Assembly (NCBI RefSeq): GCF_006384255.1
Contig: NZ_VCED01000003.1
Location: 310,001 to 374,000, forward strand
Direction of reading: 5' to 3'
Length of the DNA: 64,000 nt
Source: Haemophilus seminalis
GTDB taxonomy: Bacteria > Pseudomonadota > Gammaproteobacteria > Enterobacterales > Pasteurellaceae
Below, in pieces: positions 21,286-31,686 of the stretch (its first letter is position 1; the number at the start of each line of letters is the position of its first letter). A program made the position numbers and the translations under genes. A model generated the notes under the pieces. It saw only the letters and a list, made by a program, of their open reading frames with translations, searched no databases and had not been told where the DNA came from.

Positions 21286-23409
21286 TTATAAATGTTTCAC
21301 TCTCCGTTTCACTTCTTCCTGTTTTCCCGCATTAAATGGGCGGGCATCAGGGCTGCCTAGATAGCCACATACGCGGCGAGTGACAGACACTTTTGTGCTA
21401 TCGTGATTGCCACATTTTGGGCAAACAAAACCTTTGCTGGTACATTCAAACTCGCCAGTGAAACCACATTCATAACATTCGTCAATCGGTGTGTTTGTGC
21501 CGTAGTAAGGCACGCGATCGTAGCTATAATCCCACACATCTTCCAATGCTTTTAAGTTGTGTTGAATATTTGGATATTCACCGTAGCAAATAAAACCACC
21601 GCTGGCGAGTGGGGGATATGCCATTTCAAAATCCAGTTTGTCGTAAGGATTCACTTTCTTTTCTACATCTAAGTGGTAACTATTTGTGTAGTAGCCTTTA
21701 TCCGTTACGTCTTCAATCACGCCAAATTTTTTGGTGTCTAGACGGCAGAAGCGGTCGCATAAGTTTTCGCTTGGCGTGGAGTAAAGGCTGAAGGCATAGC
21801 CAGTTTCTTTTTGCCAGCGTTTAACTGCCTCGCTAAGGTGGTGAACAATTGCAATGCCTTTTTCACGTAATTGTTCATCATCAAAAATATGCCCTTTTTT
21901 ATACAGTGCATTAATGGTTTCGTGAATACCGATATAGCCGAGCGAAATAGAGGCGCGTCCATTTTTGAAAATTTGTGCCACATTTTCATCCGCTTTTAAC
22001 CGTACTCCGCATGCGCCTTCCATATAAAGAATGGGAGCAACGCGAGCTTTGGTATTTTCAAGGCGGGCAACACGCGTCATTAATGCTTTTTTCGCAATAG
22101 CCAAACGTTCATCTAAAGTGCGGTAGAAGTCTTCTTCGTTTTTAGACTCCAACGCGATACGCGGTAAATTCAAACTCACTACACCAAGATTATTACGTCC
22201 ATCATGAATTTCACGTCCGTTTTCTTCGTATGCACCTAGAAAGCTACGGCATCCCATTGGGGCTTTAAAAGAGCCCGTGACTTTGACAACCTGATCGTAA
22301 TTGAGAATATCTGGATACATACGTTTTGATGCACATTCCAATGCGAGTTGTTTGATATCGTAATTCGGATCGCCTTTAGTTTGGTTCAAGCCTTTTTTGA
22401 TGGTGAAAACAAGTTTTGGAAATACTGGCGTTTTATGATTTTTTCCAAGTCCACGAATCCGATTTTTCAAAATAGCTTGCTGAATTAAGCGGGATTGCCA
22501 GCTTGTACCTAAACCAAAACCAAAGGTAACAAATGGTGTTTGTCCATTCGAAGTATGCAGTGTATTGACTTCATATTCTAAAGATTGGAAGGCATCGAAA
22601 CATTCTTTTTCAATTAATGCTTTTGCATAACCTTCAACATCAGGCACATTCCATTCTTGGGCATGTTTGAGGTGTTTTTCGTAACTGATTTGTACATAAG
22701 GGGAAAGTACTTCATCAATTCGATTAATGGTTGTGCCGCCGTAAATATGGCTGGCAACTTGGGCAATAATTTGTGCTGTCACTGCTGTTGCGGTGCCAAT
22801 GGATTTTGGCGGTTCGATTTCCGCATTGCCCATTTTAAAACCACGAGAAAGCATCCCTTTTAAATCAACTAACATACAGTTAAACATTGGGAAGAACGGC
22901 GCGTAATCTAAATCGTGATAATGAATTTCCCCTTTTTCATGAGCCTCCACCACATCGCGTGGAAGAATATGGTGTTTGGCATAATGTTTTGCCACAATAC
23001 CAGCAAGCAAATCACGTTGTGTTGGAATCACTTTCGCGTCTTTATTGGCGTTTTCATTAAGTAATTCGACGTTGCTTTGTTCAATCAAACCTTCAATTTC
23101 TTTTGTTAACTGACTACGTTTTTCACGGGCTAAATCACGATCATGACGATATTCGATATACGCACGAGCAACCTCGGGATAACGACTTGCCATCAATTTA
23201 TCTTCAACGATTTTTTGAATCTGATTAATATCAATCTCGCCTTGATGATGGGTGAAAATTTCATTTCCTACTTCTTGCCCAATTTGGTGGCAATAAAATT
23301 CATCGGAAATATTGACCGCACTTGCGGCTTTTTTAATGGCATTGATGATACGTTGAATCTCAAACTCTGCACGAGAACCATCGCGCTTGATGACCCCAAA
23401 GTTACTCAT
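21286..23409 (-). CDS. nrdD: Anaerobic ribonucleoside-triphosphate reductase
   Basis: Oxygen-sensitive glycyl-radical enzyme that reduces NTPs to dNTPs in anaerobic growth, with formate as reductant. 707 residues: N-terminal ATP-cone (about 1-95, VIKRDGSRAEFE), the 10-stranded barrel, four zinc-type cysteines (CYEC near 643, CPKC near 661) and radical Gly682 in RRVCGYLG. The activase nrdG is not adjacent, unlike in E. coli. Two internal uptake sequences. The promoter carries three NrdR boxes, so dATP/ATP-responsive NrdR repression is expected. Confidence 0.98.
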   Translation of the reverse strand: MSNFGVIKRDGSRAEFEIQRIINAIKKAASAVNISDEFYCHQIGQEVGNEIFTHHQGEIDINQIQKIVEDKLMASRYPEVARAYIEYRHDRDLAREKRSQLTKEIEGLIEQSNVELLNENANKDAKVIPTQRDLLAGIVAKHYAKHHILPRDVVEAHEKGEIHYHDLDYAPFFPMFNCMLVDLKGMLSRGFKMGNAEIEPPKSIGTATAVTAQIIAQVASHIYGGTTINRIDEVLSPYVQISYEKHLKHAQEWNVPDVEGYAKALIEKECFDAFQSLEYEVNTLHTSNGQTPFVTFGFGLGTSWQSRLIQQAILKNRIRGLGKNHKTPVFPKLVFTIKKGLNQTKGDPNYDIKQLALECASKRMYPDILNYDQVVKVTGSFKAPMGCRSFLGAYEENGREIHDGRNNLGVVSLNLPRIALESKNEEDFYRTLDERLAIAKKALMTRVARLENTKARVAPILYMEGACGVRLKADENVAQIFKNGRASISLGYIGIHETINALYKKGHIFDDEQLREKGIAIVHHLSEAVKRWQKETGYAFSLYSTPSENLCDRFCRLDTKKFGVIEDVTDKGYYTNSYHLDVEKKVNPYDKLDFEMAYPPLASGGFICYGEYPNIQHNLKALEDVWDYSYDRVPYYGTNTPIDECYECGFTGEFECTSKGFVCPKCGNHDSTKVSVTRRVCGYLGSPDARPFNAGKQEEVKRRVKHL

Positions 23410-23416
23410 GATATAG

Positions 23417-23432
23417 CTCCAATATATAGTGT
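23417..23432 (-). promoter_or_regulatory. NrdR box 1 (nrdD proximal)
   Basis: Minus strand reads ACACTATATATTGGAG, matching the ACACWATATATWG NrdR consensus in the first 13 positions. Centre at about 23424.5, 15 bases upstream of the nrdD ATG. Confidence 0.75.
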
Positions 23433-23448
23433 TTTTGAAATGCGGAGT

Positions 23449-23464
23449 GCACTATATATAGATC
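23449..23464 (+). promoter_or_regulatory. NrdR box 2
   Basis: GCACTATATATAGATC, central CACTATATATAG matches the NrdR consensus. Centre about 23456.5, 32 bp from box 1. Confidence 0.75.
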
Positions 23465-23480
23465 TAAAAAGATAATCAAC

Positions 23481-23496
23481 ACACAATATGTAGTGT
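23481..23496 (+). promoter_or_regulatory. NrdR box 3 (distal)
   Basis: ACACAATATGTAGTGT, a near-symmetrical match to the full 16-base NrdR consensus. Centre about 23488.5, again 32 bp from box 2, so all three lie on one face of the helix. Confidence 0.7.
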
Positions 23497-23597
23497 TTTT
23501 AGGCGTTTCATTGCAAGAGAATTTTGTTAGAGATTGATTTTATTAGAAAAATATCAAATTAAGTTGTTGAGAACTTTTCTCAAATATTTTTTGATTT

Positions 23598-23613
23598 TGT
23601 GAGCGAGATCAAA
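23598..23613. promoter_or_regulatory. CRP-like site upstream of nrdD
   Basis: TGTGA, six bases, TCAAA: one perfect and one imperfect CRP half-site of the ordinary (non-competence) type. It lies 190 bases from nrdD and just past the stop of the MNT gene. The position fits weakly, so this is tentative. Confidence 0.3.
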
Positions 23614-23633
23614 GTTTTGACTGAGGGAATAGA

Positions 23634-23927
23634 TTACTGAATGACTTCGTAACAATTTAAAATGATTTGTTTAAATTTTTCGCTAGTTAATGACCAATCT
23701 ACAAGATCAACGCGCCAAGGCAAGTCAGATTCGGAAAAGGCATCAACTAGATCGGCGTGAGTTTGTAAATTAAGCGGGGTGTTTGTTATGATGGCCAAAT
23801 CTAAATCTGAATAGGGTTTTGTCGTGCCTTTAACACGTGAACCAAATGCCCAAACAGAATGTTCGGGCACATAGCGTTGCAAAATTGCTTTGATAATCTC
23901 AAGCTCTTGACTAGAAATGATAAGCAT
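23634..23927 (-). CDS. mntA: MNT-domain minimal nucleotidyltransferase antitoxin (HI0073 type)
   Basis: 97-residue nucleotidyltransferase with the exact GSx10DxD signature (GSRVKGTTKPYSDLDLAI, about residues 30-47) that defines MntA antitoxins. In studied HEPN-MNT systems MntA adds AMP groups to the tyrosine of the HEPN toxin and so inactivates it. The ATG lies inside the 3' end of the HEPN gene (17-nt overlap), giving translational coupling in the usual toxin-first order. The H. influenzae pair HI0073/HI0074 has known structures. An ordinary metabolic role cannot be excluded. Confidence 0.88.
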   Translation of the reverse strand: MLIISSQELEIIKAILQRYVPEHSVWAFGSRVKGTTKPYSDLDLAIITNTPLNLQTHADLVDAFSESDLPWRVDLVDWSLTSEKFKQIILNCYEVIQ

Positions 23928-24330
23928 CTAATTTCTCTTGTAGAGCCTGTTGTAAAAATTTGGCTTCTTGTAAAAATTCAGGTATGCCAGATACAACCTG
24001 AATGGCAGTTTCTTCATCGTAAGTGTGGCTTGTACGGCTTCGCATATCTCGAAATTTTCGCCAATATGTCCAATCTCTCATTAATAGATTTTTTTCATTT
24101 CCTAATCGGATGATATTTTGAAAAGTCATTTCATCAAATTCATCAGGGTTAGCGGAGGTTTTTTCTAAATAACGTTTAAGGATTTTATGGCTAATTTCAT
24201 ACGTAAATTCAAAGCGTTGAACCAAACCATCGCGAATTTGAATATCAGAAATGTCTTCTTGATAACGAATTAGACCCTCTTCTAACCGTAAAATAGCCTT
24301 TTTTAAAGGTGTGAGATCGAAATCAACCAT
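23911..24330 (-). CDS. hepT: HEPN-domain toxin (HI0074 type)
   Basis: 139-residue all-helical HEPN protein. The motif RSRTSHTY near residue 103 fits Rx4HxY exactly: Arg and His for RNase activity, Tyr as the target of AMP transfer by the MNT partner. In characterised pairs HEPN cuts tRNA or mRNA. RBS AAGGA seven bases before the ATG. It follows grpE on the same strand but is separated by a terminator, so the pair is its own unit. No uptake sequence inside either gene. Confidence 0.86.
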   Translation of the reverse strand: MVDFDLTPLKKAILRLEEGLIRYQEDISDIQIRDGLVQRFEFTYEISHKILKRYLEKTSANPDEFDEMTFQNIIRLGNEKNLLMRDWTYWRKFRDMRSRTSHTYDEETAIQVVSGIPEFLQEAKFLQQALQEKLDAYHF

Positions 24331-24353
24331 TGCGGATCCTTATGGAGTGATTG

Positions 24354-24378
24354 GTAAAAACGGCCGAAAAATCGACCG
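24354..24378 (-). terminator. grpE terminator
   Basis: On the minus strand CGGTCGA and TCGGCCG (24361-24378) form a 7-bp stem with one G-T pair and a 4-base loop, followed by TTTTTACC. It separates grpE from the HEPN-MNT pair. Confidence 0.75.
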
Positions 24379-24397
24379 CTCTTTTTTATCTTATGGC

Positions 24398-24994
24398 TTA
24401 AGCGGCCACCATTACCATCGCTGGGCGAATGACTCGACCATTTAAGGTGTAGCCTTTTTGCAATACGACGCTAATTTGATTGGTTTCAAAGCCTTCAGCA
24501 GGCTGCATTGAAATGGCTTGATGTAAATCAGGATTAAATGCTTCACCGACAACCCCCACAGCTTCTACACCAAAACGACCAACGGTTGAAACTAATTCTT
24601 TTAAGGTCAGTTCTACGCCGTCAAATAAGGCTTTTACGCTTTCATCTTCTTTATTTGCTGGAGTGGCAAGTGCACGCTCTAGGTTATCGATAGTATTCAA
24701 AATGTCTTTTGAGAATTTTTCTAATGCGAATTTATGTGCTTTTTCTACGTCTTGTTCAGTACGACGACGAAGATTTTCAATTTCAGCACGAGAGCGAAGT
24801 AAAATATCCTGTTCTTTGTTTGCCGCTTCTTCTATTTGAGTTTTTAGCTGTTCTTCAAGCTCTTGCACTCGCGCAATAGCTTCTTCTAAAGGATCAAGTT
24901 CTTGAGAAGGCTCTGTTTGTTGTGTTTCTTCCACAACAGCGTCTTCTTGCTTTTCTACTTCTGGGGTTTCAATTTTTTGTTCTTGTTCTGACAT
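24398..24994 (-). CDS. grpE: Nucleotide exchange factor GrpE
   Basis: Releases ADP from DnaK in the DnaK-DnaJ chaperone cycle. 198 residues: acidic, Gln/Glu-rich N-terminus, long coiled coil (about 40-110, [17 protein letters not shown]), and C-terminal beta domain with NPDLHQAIS. The start at 24994 follows GGAG by 6 bases; the longer reading adds [10 protein letters not shown]. It is divergent from nadK. Heat-shock control is expected but no sigma-32 promoter was confirmed. Confidence 0.97.
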   Translation of the reverse strand: MSEQEQKIETPEVEKQEDAVVEETQQTEPSQELDPLEEAIARVQELEEQLKTQIEEAANKEQDILLRSRAEIENLRRRTEQDVEKAHKFALEKFSKDILNTIDNLERALATPANKEDESVKALFDGVELTLKELVSTVGRFGVEAVGVVGEAFNPDLHQAISMQPAEGFETNQISVVLQKGYTLNGRVIRPAMVMVAA

Positions 24995-25094
24995 TTTTTT
25001 CTCCGTAAATACAAAATTCGCCATAGTCGTTATCTATAGTCTAACAAAAAACTATATAATGACGAAAATGTTAAATTCAAGTGCGGTTTATTTT

Positions 25095-25985
25095 ATGAAT
25101 AATTTATATCGTTCCTTTAAAACCATTGGGCTTGTAGGAAAACCTAGAAATGATATTAACCTACAAATGCACAAAAATTTGTTTCACTGGTTAACGGAAC
25201 GCGGCTATCAAGTAATGATGGAAAAAGATGTTGCTGAAAAACTGGGGCTTCCTGCAGAAAATCTTGCAACACTTGATGAAATTGGTTGCCAAGCACAGTT
25301 GGTTATTGTGATTGGTGGTGATGGCAATATGTTGGGGCGTGCTCGCGTATTAGCAAAATATGATATTCCATTGATTGGTATCAACCGTGGTAATTTGGGA
25401 TTTTTAACAGATATTGACCCGAAAAATGCTTATGCTCAACTTGAAGCTTGTTTAGAGCGTGGAGAATTCTTTGTGGAAGAACGTTTTTTATTGGAAGCAA
25501 AAATTGAGCGTGCAGGTGAAATTGTATCGACTGGGAATGCTGTGAATGAGGCGGTTATTCACCCTGCAAAAATTGCGCATATGATCGATTTTCATGTATA
25601 TATCAATGATAAGTTTGCATTTTCACAACGTTCTGATGGATTAATTGTTTCTACTCCAACAGGCTCTACGGCTTATTCTCTTTCCGCTGGTGGTCCGATT
25701 TTGACACCGAATCTTAATGCGATTGCGCTAGTGCCAATGTTTCCGCATACATTAACTTCTCGTCCCCTTGTTATTGATGGTGATAGCAAAATATCGATTC
25801 GTTTTGCTGAGCATAATACATCTCAATTGGAAGTGGGTTGTGATAGTCAAATAGCCTTACCTTTTACGCCTGATGACGTGGTGCATATTCAAAAAAGCGA
25901 GCATAAACTTCGCTTGCTTCATCTGAAAAATTATAATTATTACAATGTATTAAGTACCAAATTAGGTTGGTTGAAATCATTTTGA
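25095..25985 (+). CDS. nadK: NAD kinase
   Basis: Phosphorylates NAD to NADP. 296 residues with [14 protein letters not shown] (about 70-85) and the conserved [11 protein letters not shown] and [17 protein letters not shown] motifs. Start at 25095 matches the E. coli N-terminus (MNN..FK.IG.VG.PR). A longer reading from 25059 is possible. An uptake sequence occupies 25079-25088, where a ribosome site would be expected, so initiation may be leaderless or weak. Confidence 0.95.
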   Translation: MNNLYRSFKTIGLVGKPRNDINLQMHKNLFHWLTERGYQVMMEKDVAEKLGLPAENLATLDEIGCQAQLVIVIGGDGNMLGRARVLAKYDIPLIGINRGNLGFLTDIDPKNAYAQLEACLERGEFFVEERFLLEAKIERAGEIVSTGNAVNEAVIHPAKIAHMIDFHVYINDKFAFSQRSDGLIVSTPTGSTAYSLSAGGPILTPNLNAIALVPMFPHTLTSRPLVIDGDSKISIRFAEHNTSQLEVGCDSQIALPFTPDDVVHIQKSEHKLRLLHLKNYNYYNVLSTKLGWLKSF

Positions 25986-26042
25986 TTTTTATAAAAAGCC
26001 TAGTGGAAATGTATCAGTAAAATACTGTAAAAAAATCCTTTA

Positions 26043-26080
26043 CTGTAAATTAAATCAGCTGTAATATGATTGATATACAG
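26043..26080 (+). promoter_or_regulatory. LexA (SOS) operator region of recN
   Basis: CTGTAAATTAAATCAG at 26043-26058 is CTG-N10-CAG with a near-consensus first half. A second partial box ends in ATACAG at 26075-26080, just before the recN ribosome site. recN is a classic LexA target with more than one box in E. coli. Confidence 0.6.
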
Positions 26081-26095
26081 TTAAAGGATTTTGCT

Positions 26096-27772
26096 ATGCT
26101 TACTCAACTTACTATCAATAATTTTGCGATTGTTCGCCAGCTTGATATCGAATTGGCGAAAGGAATGTCTGTTATTACTGGAGAAACTGGGGCTGGTAAA
26201 TCTATTGCCATTGATGCTTTAGGTTTATGTTTCGGACAAAGAGTAGAAACCTCAATGGTACGCGAAGGGCAAGAACGTGCAGAAATTTGTGCAACTTTTC
26301 AACTAGAATCGCATAATCCTGCTTATCAATGGTTGAATGAGCAAGAATTACAAGATCCAGATAATCCAACTGAATGTATTTTGCGTCGTGTGATTAATGC
26401 GGACGGACGTTCTAAAGCTTTTATTAATAGTACTCCTGTATCCGCGTCTCAATTAAAAGAAATTGGTCAATATCTTGTTCATATTAATGGGCAGCACGCT
26501 TCTCAATTATTGCTAAAAAATGACTATCAGCTTCAGTTAGTTGATAATTTTGCCGCTCATTCTGAATTACTTGTGAAAATGCGTGAAGATTATCAGGCAT
26601 GGAAAAATCTTCAAAATCAAGTTAAAACCTTTCAACAAAAAGTGGCAGAAAATGAAGCTCGTAAACAACTTTTACAGTATCAAGTGGATGAGTTAGATGA
26701 GTTTAACCTTCGACCAAATGAATATTTGGAATTAGAAGATGAACAACGTCGTTTATCTAGCAGTGAACAGTTAACTCAACTTTCTCAATCAGCCCTGCAA
26801 ATTTTAAGTGAAAATGATACGGTAAATATCGATAGTTTGCTTTATCGTGCGACACAATATATTGATGAATTAGCTGAACTTGATCCGCAATATGCTGAAG
26901 TGCAAAGTATGTTGAATGATGCATTGATTCAAGTGCAAGAAGCAACCAGTGAAGTGCGAAATTTATCGAGTAATATCGAGCAGGATCCTCAACTTTTACA
27001 GGAAATCGAACAGAGAATTAGTCAGGCTTTACAACTTGCTCGTAAACATCAAGTTAAGCCTGAAGATCTTGTGGAACATCACAAAAAATTAAAAGCAGAA
27101 TTAACCGCACTTTTAGATTTTTCTGAAAGTGAAGATATGTTGATTGAGCAAGAAAAACTCGCATTTGAACAAATGCAAGCAATAGCTAGCGCATTAACTG
27201 CAAGTCGTCAGCACTCTGCAGCTCGCTTAGCGCAGAATGTCACGCAGTCGATAAAACAACTTGCAATGGAAAATGCAGAATTTTATGTAGAGTTGAATAC
27301 GGATTTAGATAAAGTAGGATCAAACGGTGCGGATAATGTGATTTTTACTTTGCGTAGTAATTTAGGTCAACAACCTCAACCGTTAGCTAAAATTGCCTCT
27401 GGTGGTGAGCTTTCTCGTATTTCTTTAGCCATTCAAGTTTTAACTTCTGATCAATCGGCTATTCCAACGTTAATTTTCGATGAAGTGGATGTGGGTATTA
27501 GCGGAAAAACAGCCAGTGTTGTCGGAAAACTTTTACGTCAATTAAGTGAACGTTGCCAAGTATTATGCGTAACCCACTTGCCACAGGTTGCTTGTCATGG
27601 CCACCATCAGTTCAATGTAGAAAAATTTACTGTGGATAATAAAACTGAAACACAAATGACCGCACTTTCACAAGCTGAACGTGTACCAGCCTTGGCAAGA
27701 CTTTTGGGCGGAAGTGAAATTACAGAATTAGCCTTAGCCAATGCACAGGAAATGCTAGATCTAGTTCATTAA
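26096..27772 (+). CDS. recN: DNA repair protein RecN
   Basis: SMC-like ATPase used in double-strand-break repair. 558 residues: Walker A GETGAGKSIAID near residue 28, long coiled coil (about 155-370), signature ASGGELSRISLAIQVL near 450 and Walker B TLIFDEVDVGISG near 475. The ATG at 26096 (AAAGGA upstream) gives the standard start MLTQLTINNFAIV; the longer form adds 10 residues. Two internal uptake sequences. Stops 20 bases from the convergent glnE stop. Confidence 0.97.
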   Translation: MLTQLTINNFAIVRQLDIELAKGMSVITGETGAGKSIAIDALGLCFGQRVETSMVREGQERAEICATFQLESHNPAYQWLNEQELQDPDNPTECILRRVINADGRSKAFINSTPVSASQLKEIGQYLVHINGQHASQLLLKNDYQLQLVDNFAAHSELLVKMREDYQAWKNLQNQVKTFQQKVAENEARKQLLQYQVDELDEFNLRPNEYLELEDEQRRLSSSEQLTQLSQSALQILSENDTVNIDSLLYRATQYIDELAELDPQYAEVQSMLNDALIQVQEATSEVRNLSSNIEQDPQLLQEIEQRISQALQLARKHQVKPEDLVEHHKKLKAELTALLDFSESEDMLIEQEKLAFEQMQAIASALTASRQHSAARLAQNVTQSIKQLAMENAEFYVELNTDLDKVGSNGADNVIFTLRSNLGQQPQPLAKIASGGELSRISLAIQVLTSDQSAIPTLIFDEVDVGISGKTASVVGKLLRQLSERCQVLCVTHLPQVACHGHHQFNVEKFTVDNKTETQMTALSQAERVPALARLLGGSEITELALANAQEMLDLVH

Positions 27773-27792
27773 AATGGGGTTTAATTTCTATT

Positions 27793-30738
27793 TTATGAAT
27801 TAAATAGCTTATCCCAAAATGCTTGAATAAATGACCGCTCTTTGACAAATTCAGTTTCATCTACAACAGAGGATTTACCTATCAAATTTAAATGGTGAAT
27901 AGCATTGCGTAAATCAACATAACATTGTTTTAATGTGTCGCAGTCTGTTTGGCTAATAATTTGAGCCTCTGCCATATCATTGAAAATACGTACGTTGTCT
28001 GACCATTTTGTCAGTTGTGGGTTTTGCGGAGCATTGGCAAGCATTAAATATTGAGCGATAAATTCAATATCAGTGATACCGCCGCGATCTGTTTTAAGAT
28101 TAAATTCACCATCTTTTGAATGGGACAAATGTGTGAACATTTTTTCTCGCATCTCCACAACATCTCGTTTTAATTGCTCAATATCTCGTGATGCAGAAAG
28201 TACTTGTTGGCGGATATGCTCAAATTTCGTTTTAAGAGATGATTCACCAAATACTGGGCGAGCACGCACAAGCGCTTGTTTTTCCCATGTCCAAGCTTCA
28301 TTTAATTGATAATGGGCAAATGCAGAAAGAGAGCAGCCAATTAAGCCAGCATCGCCAGACGGGCGTAGGCGCATATCAGCCTCATAAAGTACGCCAGCGG
28401 AAGTATTTATGCTGAAAATACTTACAATCTTTTGTGCCAAGCGTAGGTAAAATTGATTGCTATCAATCACTTTTTTTCCACCTGTTGTTTGACTTTCTAC
28501 GGCATCGTACAAAAATACGAGGTCTAAATCGGATTTATAACCGAGTTCAATACCACCCAGTTTTCCATAACCAATCACTAAAAATCCTTTTTCATCATTT
28601 TGTAAATGTTCAGGTACACCAAATCTAGATGAAACTTGTTTCCAAGCTAGATTCACAACGACTTCAATAATCGCTTCGGCAAGATAGGTTAAATGATCGC
28701 TTACCTTCATCACCGGTAATGTCCCCAATATATCTGCTGCGGCCACTTTTAATAGGGTTGCTTGTTTAAATTGACGTAAAGCATCAATAAGCTGTTCTTC
28801 ATCATCAGGTGGTAAACGAAGCAAATATTGGTGTAACTCTGCAGGATATTGGGTAAATGGCAACGGATGGCGTAGCGCTTCTGTATTAAGCAATTCATCT
28901 AATAAGATAGGATGGCGGGCCAGTTGCTCTGAAATAAGTTGAGACTGCGCACAAAGTTCAATAACTTGCTGAAGTGCGCGAGGATTTTCCAATAATAATT
29001 CTAAATAAGTCGTGCGACTCGAAATTTTTTCAATAATGTTCAGAATCCGTGGAAGCAAAGTGCGGTAATTTTCTTGTTCAAAAATGAGTGCAAGTACTGT
29101 TGGCATCAAATGACTCAAAACATCACGCCCACGCGAACCAATCACTCTGTGATTTAGGCTGTCTTTGAATTGAGCAAGCTTTTCTAAAACTTCGTCAATA
29201 TTATTTTCTGATATTCCGCTCTCTAATAATATCTGTTCAATATCCTCAAAATCTGCTTCTAAAAAATCTTGCCATTGGCTATCAGTTTGTGAAGGCTCGT
29301 CTTGTTCATCACCGATTAATTGAGTAAATACCGCCCGCACTTTTTCTTGTTTTTGTTGCAAAGTGCGGTAAAAATCGTCCCAATTTTCTATTGGATAATG
29401 TTTTTCAATGGTTTGATTATTTTCATTTAAACAGGTGAATGTTTTACATGCCTCGACTAAACGAATTTGATCTATTTCATCGGTTGGTAGTGTTTGAGTT
29501 TGTTGATCGTTAATAGCTTGTAGAATGTTTTCTACGCGGCGTAAAAAAATATAACTTTCACGTAAATCGTGGAATTGTTGCTCGGTAATTAATCCTAGTT
29601 TGGTAATTTCAGGCAAGATCTTTAAGAGTGAATGTTGTTGCAGATTGATTTCTCGCCCGCCTCGAATGAGTTGAAAAACTTGCACGATAAATTCGACTTC
29701 ACGAATACCACCTGCACCTAGTTTAATATTATTTTTCAAACCACGACGGCGTACTTCTCGCTCAATTTTGCCTTTCATTTCGCGTAAAGATTGAATCACA
29801 CTAAAGTCAATATAGCGACGATACACAAAGGGGCGTAACATTTTTTGCAATTTTGAAACGTTGGGATCCTTTGTTTGTGCGCCCAATACTCGCCCTTTAA
29901 TCATCGCATAGCGTTCCCAATCTCTACCTTGATCTTGATAATATTGTTCCATTGCCGCAAAGCTGAGAACAAGTGCACCGCTGTCACCAAATGGGCGCAA
30001 GCGCATATCGGTTCGATACACAAAACCATCAGAAGTAAATTCATCTAAGGCAGAAATAAGGCGTTGCCCTAAACGCGTAAAAAATTTTCCATTATCCACC
30101 GAACGTCGAGCATTCGTATTCTCAATAGACGTTTCCCCTTGTGATGGATAAGTGAAAATTAAATCAATATCCGAGGAAAAATTGAGTTCAAAGCCACCTA
30201 ATTTCCCCATGCCTAGAATATAAAGCTGTTGCGGGTTGCCTTGTTCATCCATTGGCGTACCCATTTCTGCACAGGCTTGATAATAAAGCCAATCGCGGGC
30301 AGCGATAATTAAACTTTCTGCAAGTTGTGAAAGCTGAACAAAAATTTCCTCAACAGTCGCAAGATTCAAACTTTGACAAAAACTTAATTTTACCATTTCA
30401 ATGTTACGGAATTGGCGTAATGTTTGATAGAGTGCGGTTTCGTCATGTACATTGGCTAACTCTCTATTCAAACGTTCAATATAGGCAGAGCAATCTGCAA
30501 AACAGGGCGATTTTTCCCACCATTGTTTCACCAAGTGCGGGTATTTTTGCAAGACTTTTTCCACAAAGTCAGACATTGCCATAGCATAGCCTAATTGATA
30601 AACAGGCAGTTCTGGATGATTTGAATTTTGTTGAATAGCTTCGTGAATTTTTTCTGGGGAAAGTTCTGGAAAAGATTGGCACAGGATTGTGCCAAGAGAT
30701 TGTAATTTTTGTTCAATGAGGGCAGAAAGTGCGGTCAT
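27793..30738 (-). CDS. glnE: Bifunctional glutamine synthetase adenylyltransferase/deadenylase
   Basis: Adds or removes AMP on glutamine synthetase in response to PII and glutamine. 981 residues, with two nucleotidyltransferase domains: [21 protein letters not shown] (about 175-195) for deadenylation and [21 protein letters not shown] (about 700-720) for adenylylation, joined by a helical region. It begins Met-Thr-Ala-Leu because the ATG is fused to an uptake sequence; two more lie inside. Only 5 bases from miaA, at the end of a leftward gene run. Confidence 0.97.
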   Translation of the reverse strand: MTALSALIEQKLQSLGTILCQSFPELSPEKIHEAIQQNSNHPELPVYQLGYAMAMSDFVEKVLQKYPHLVKQWWEKSPCFADCSAYIERLNRELANVHDETALYQTLRQFRNIEMVKLSFCQSLNLATVEEIFVQLSQLAESLIIAARDWLYYQACAEMGTPMDEQGNPQQLYILGMGKLGGFELNFSSDIDLIFTYPSQGETSIENTNARRSVDNGKFFTRLGQRLISALDEFTSDGFVYRTDMRLRPFGDSGALVLSFAAMEQYYQDQGRDWERYAMIKGRVLGAQTKDPNVSKLQKMLRPFVYRRYIDFSVIQSLREMKGKIEREVRRRGLKNNIKLGAGGIREVEFIVQVFQLIRGGREINLQQHSLLKILPEITKLGLITEQQFHDLRESYIFLRRVENILQAINDQQTQTLPTDEIDQIRLVEACKTFTCLNENNQTIEKHYPIENWDDFYRTLQQKQEKVRAVFTQLIGDEQDEPSQTDSQWQDFLEADFEDIEQILLESGISENNIDEVLEKLAQFKDSLNHRVIGSRGRDVLSHLMPTVLALIFEQENYRTLLPRILNIIEKISSRTTYLELLLENPRALQQVIELCAQSQLISEQLARHPILLDELLNTEALRHPLPFTQYPAELHQYLLRLPPDDEEQLIDALRQFKQATLLKVAAADILGTLPVMKVSDHLTYLAEAIIEVVVNLAWKQVSSRFGVPEHLQNDEKGFLVIGYGKLGGIELGYKSDLDLVFLYDAVESQTTGGKKVIDSNQFYLRLAQKIVSIFSINTSAGVLYEADMRLRPSGDAGLIGCSLSAFAHYQLNEAWTWEKQALVRARPVFGESSLKTKFEHIRQQVLSASRDIEQLKRDVVEMREKMFTHLSHSKDGEFNLKTDRGGITDIEFIAQYLMLANAPQNPQLTKWSDNVRIFNDMAEAQIISQTDCDTLKQCYVDLRNAIHHLNLIGKSSVVDETEFVKERSFIQAFWDKLFNS

Positions 30739-30743
30739 TTTTT

Positions 30744-31679
30744 CTAACCTTTTTGATAGGAATCTAAGTGACGTAATACGGTTTCTTTCGCTTGTTTAGG
30801 TTGTAAACTATCCAGCCATTGTATTGGTGTTTTCCAACCGCGCAGCCAAGTAAGCTGGCGTTTTGCAAGTTGGCGAGTTGCGCAAATACCACGGAAAATC
30901 ATTTCCTCGTGATCGTAATCACCTTGTAAATATTCCCACATTTGACGATAGCCTACACAGCGAATTGACGGTAGATTAATATTTAAATCATCACGCACAT
31001 AAAGTTTTTCTACCTCTTCTTTAAAGCCCAGTTCAATCATTTTATGAAAGCGTTGTTCAATGCGGTCATGCAAAATATGACGATCTTGGGGGGCAATTGC
31101 AAATTGCACAAAATCATAAGGCAAGGCTTCGCCTTTTTCTTCCGTCAGCTCTGTGAGTGATTTTCCCGTGATATAAAAAACCTCTAAAGCACGATTGATT
31201 CGTTGAGAATCACTTGGATTAATTCGGGAGGCAGAAATAGGATCGATTTTGGCGAGTTCGGCATGTAATGCTGCCCAACTTTGTTGAGCTGCTTTTTGTT
31301 CAAGCTCGGCGCGAATATTTTCATCAGCAGAAGGCAAGGGCGAAAGCCCTTCGATTAAGGCTTTGTAATACAACATCGTACCACCCACTAGTAACGGAAT
31401 TTTGCCTTGAGCGGTAATTTCTGCCATTTCTCGTAGCGCATCATCGCGGAAATTCATTGCGGAATAGCTTTCCGAAGGATCTAAAATATCAATCAAACGG
31501 TGAGGCGCAAGAGCAAGTTCTTCTTTTGATGGTTTCGCTGTGCCAATATCCATTCCCTTATAAATAAGAGCCGAATCCACACTAATCACTTCGACTGGAA
31601 ATTGGCTTCGTAGTTGAATGGCTAAATCCGTTTTGCCTGAGGCCGTAGGGCCCATTAAAAAAATTGCTGTTGGTTTCAT
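30744..31679 (-). CDS. miaA: tRNA dimethylallyltransferase
   Basis: Transfers dimethylallyl to A37 of tRNAs reading UNN codons. 311 residues with P-loop [11 protein letters not shown] (about 10-20), [16 protein letters not shown] (about 36-50) and [12 protein letters not shown]. Lies between mutL (7-base gap) and glnE (5-base gap). hfq, which follows miaA in E. coli, is replaced here by glnE. Confidence 0.97.
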   Translation of the reverse strand: MKPTAIFLMGPTASGKTDLAIQLRSQFPVEVISVDSALIYKGMDIGTAKPSKEELALAPHRLIDILDPSESYSAMNFRDDALREMAEITAQGKIPLLVGGTMLYYKALIEGLSPLPSADENIRAELEQKAAQQSWAALHAELAKIDPISASRINPSDSQRINRALEVFYITGKSLTELTEEKGEALPYDFVQFAIAPQDRHILHDRIEQRFHKMIELGFKEEVEKLYVRDDLNINLPSIRCVGYRQMWEYLQGDYDHEEMIFRGICATRQLAKRQLTWLRGWKTPIQWLDSLQPKQAKETVLRHLDSYQKG

Positions 31680-31686
31680 GAAGAAT

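Noticed and set aside
23591-23612. FNR site upstream of nrdD
   Set aside because: TTGAT and ATCAA are both present but 12 bases apart instead of 4, so they do not form an FNR site; a CRP-like reading fits better.
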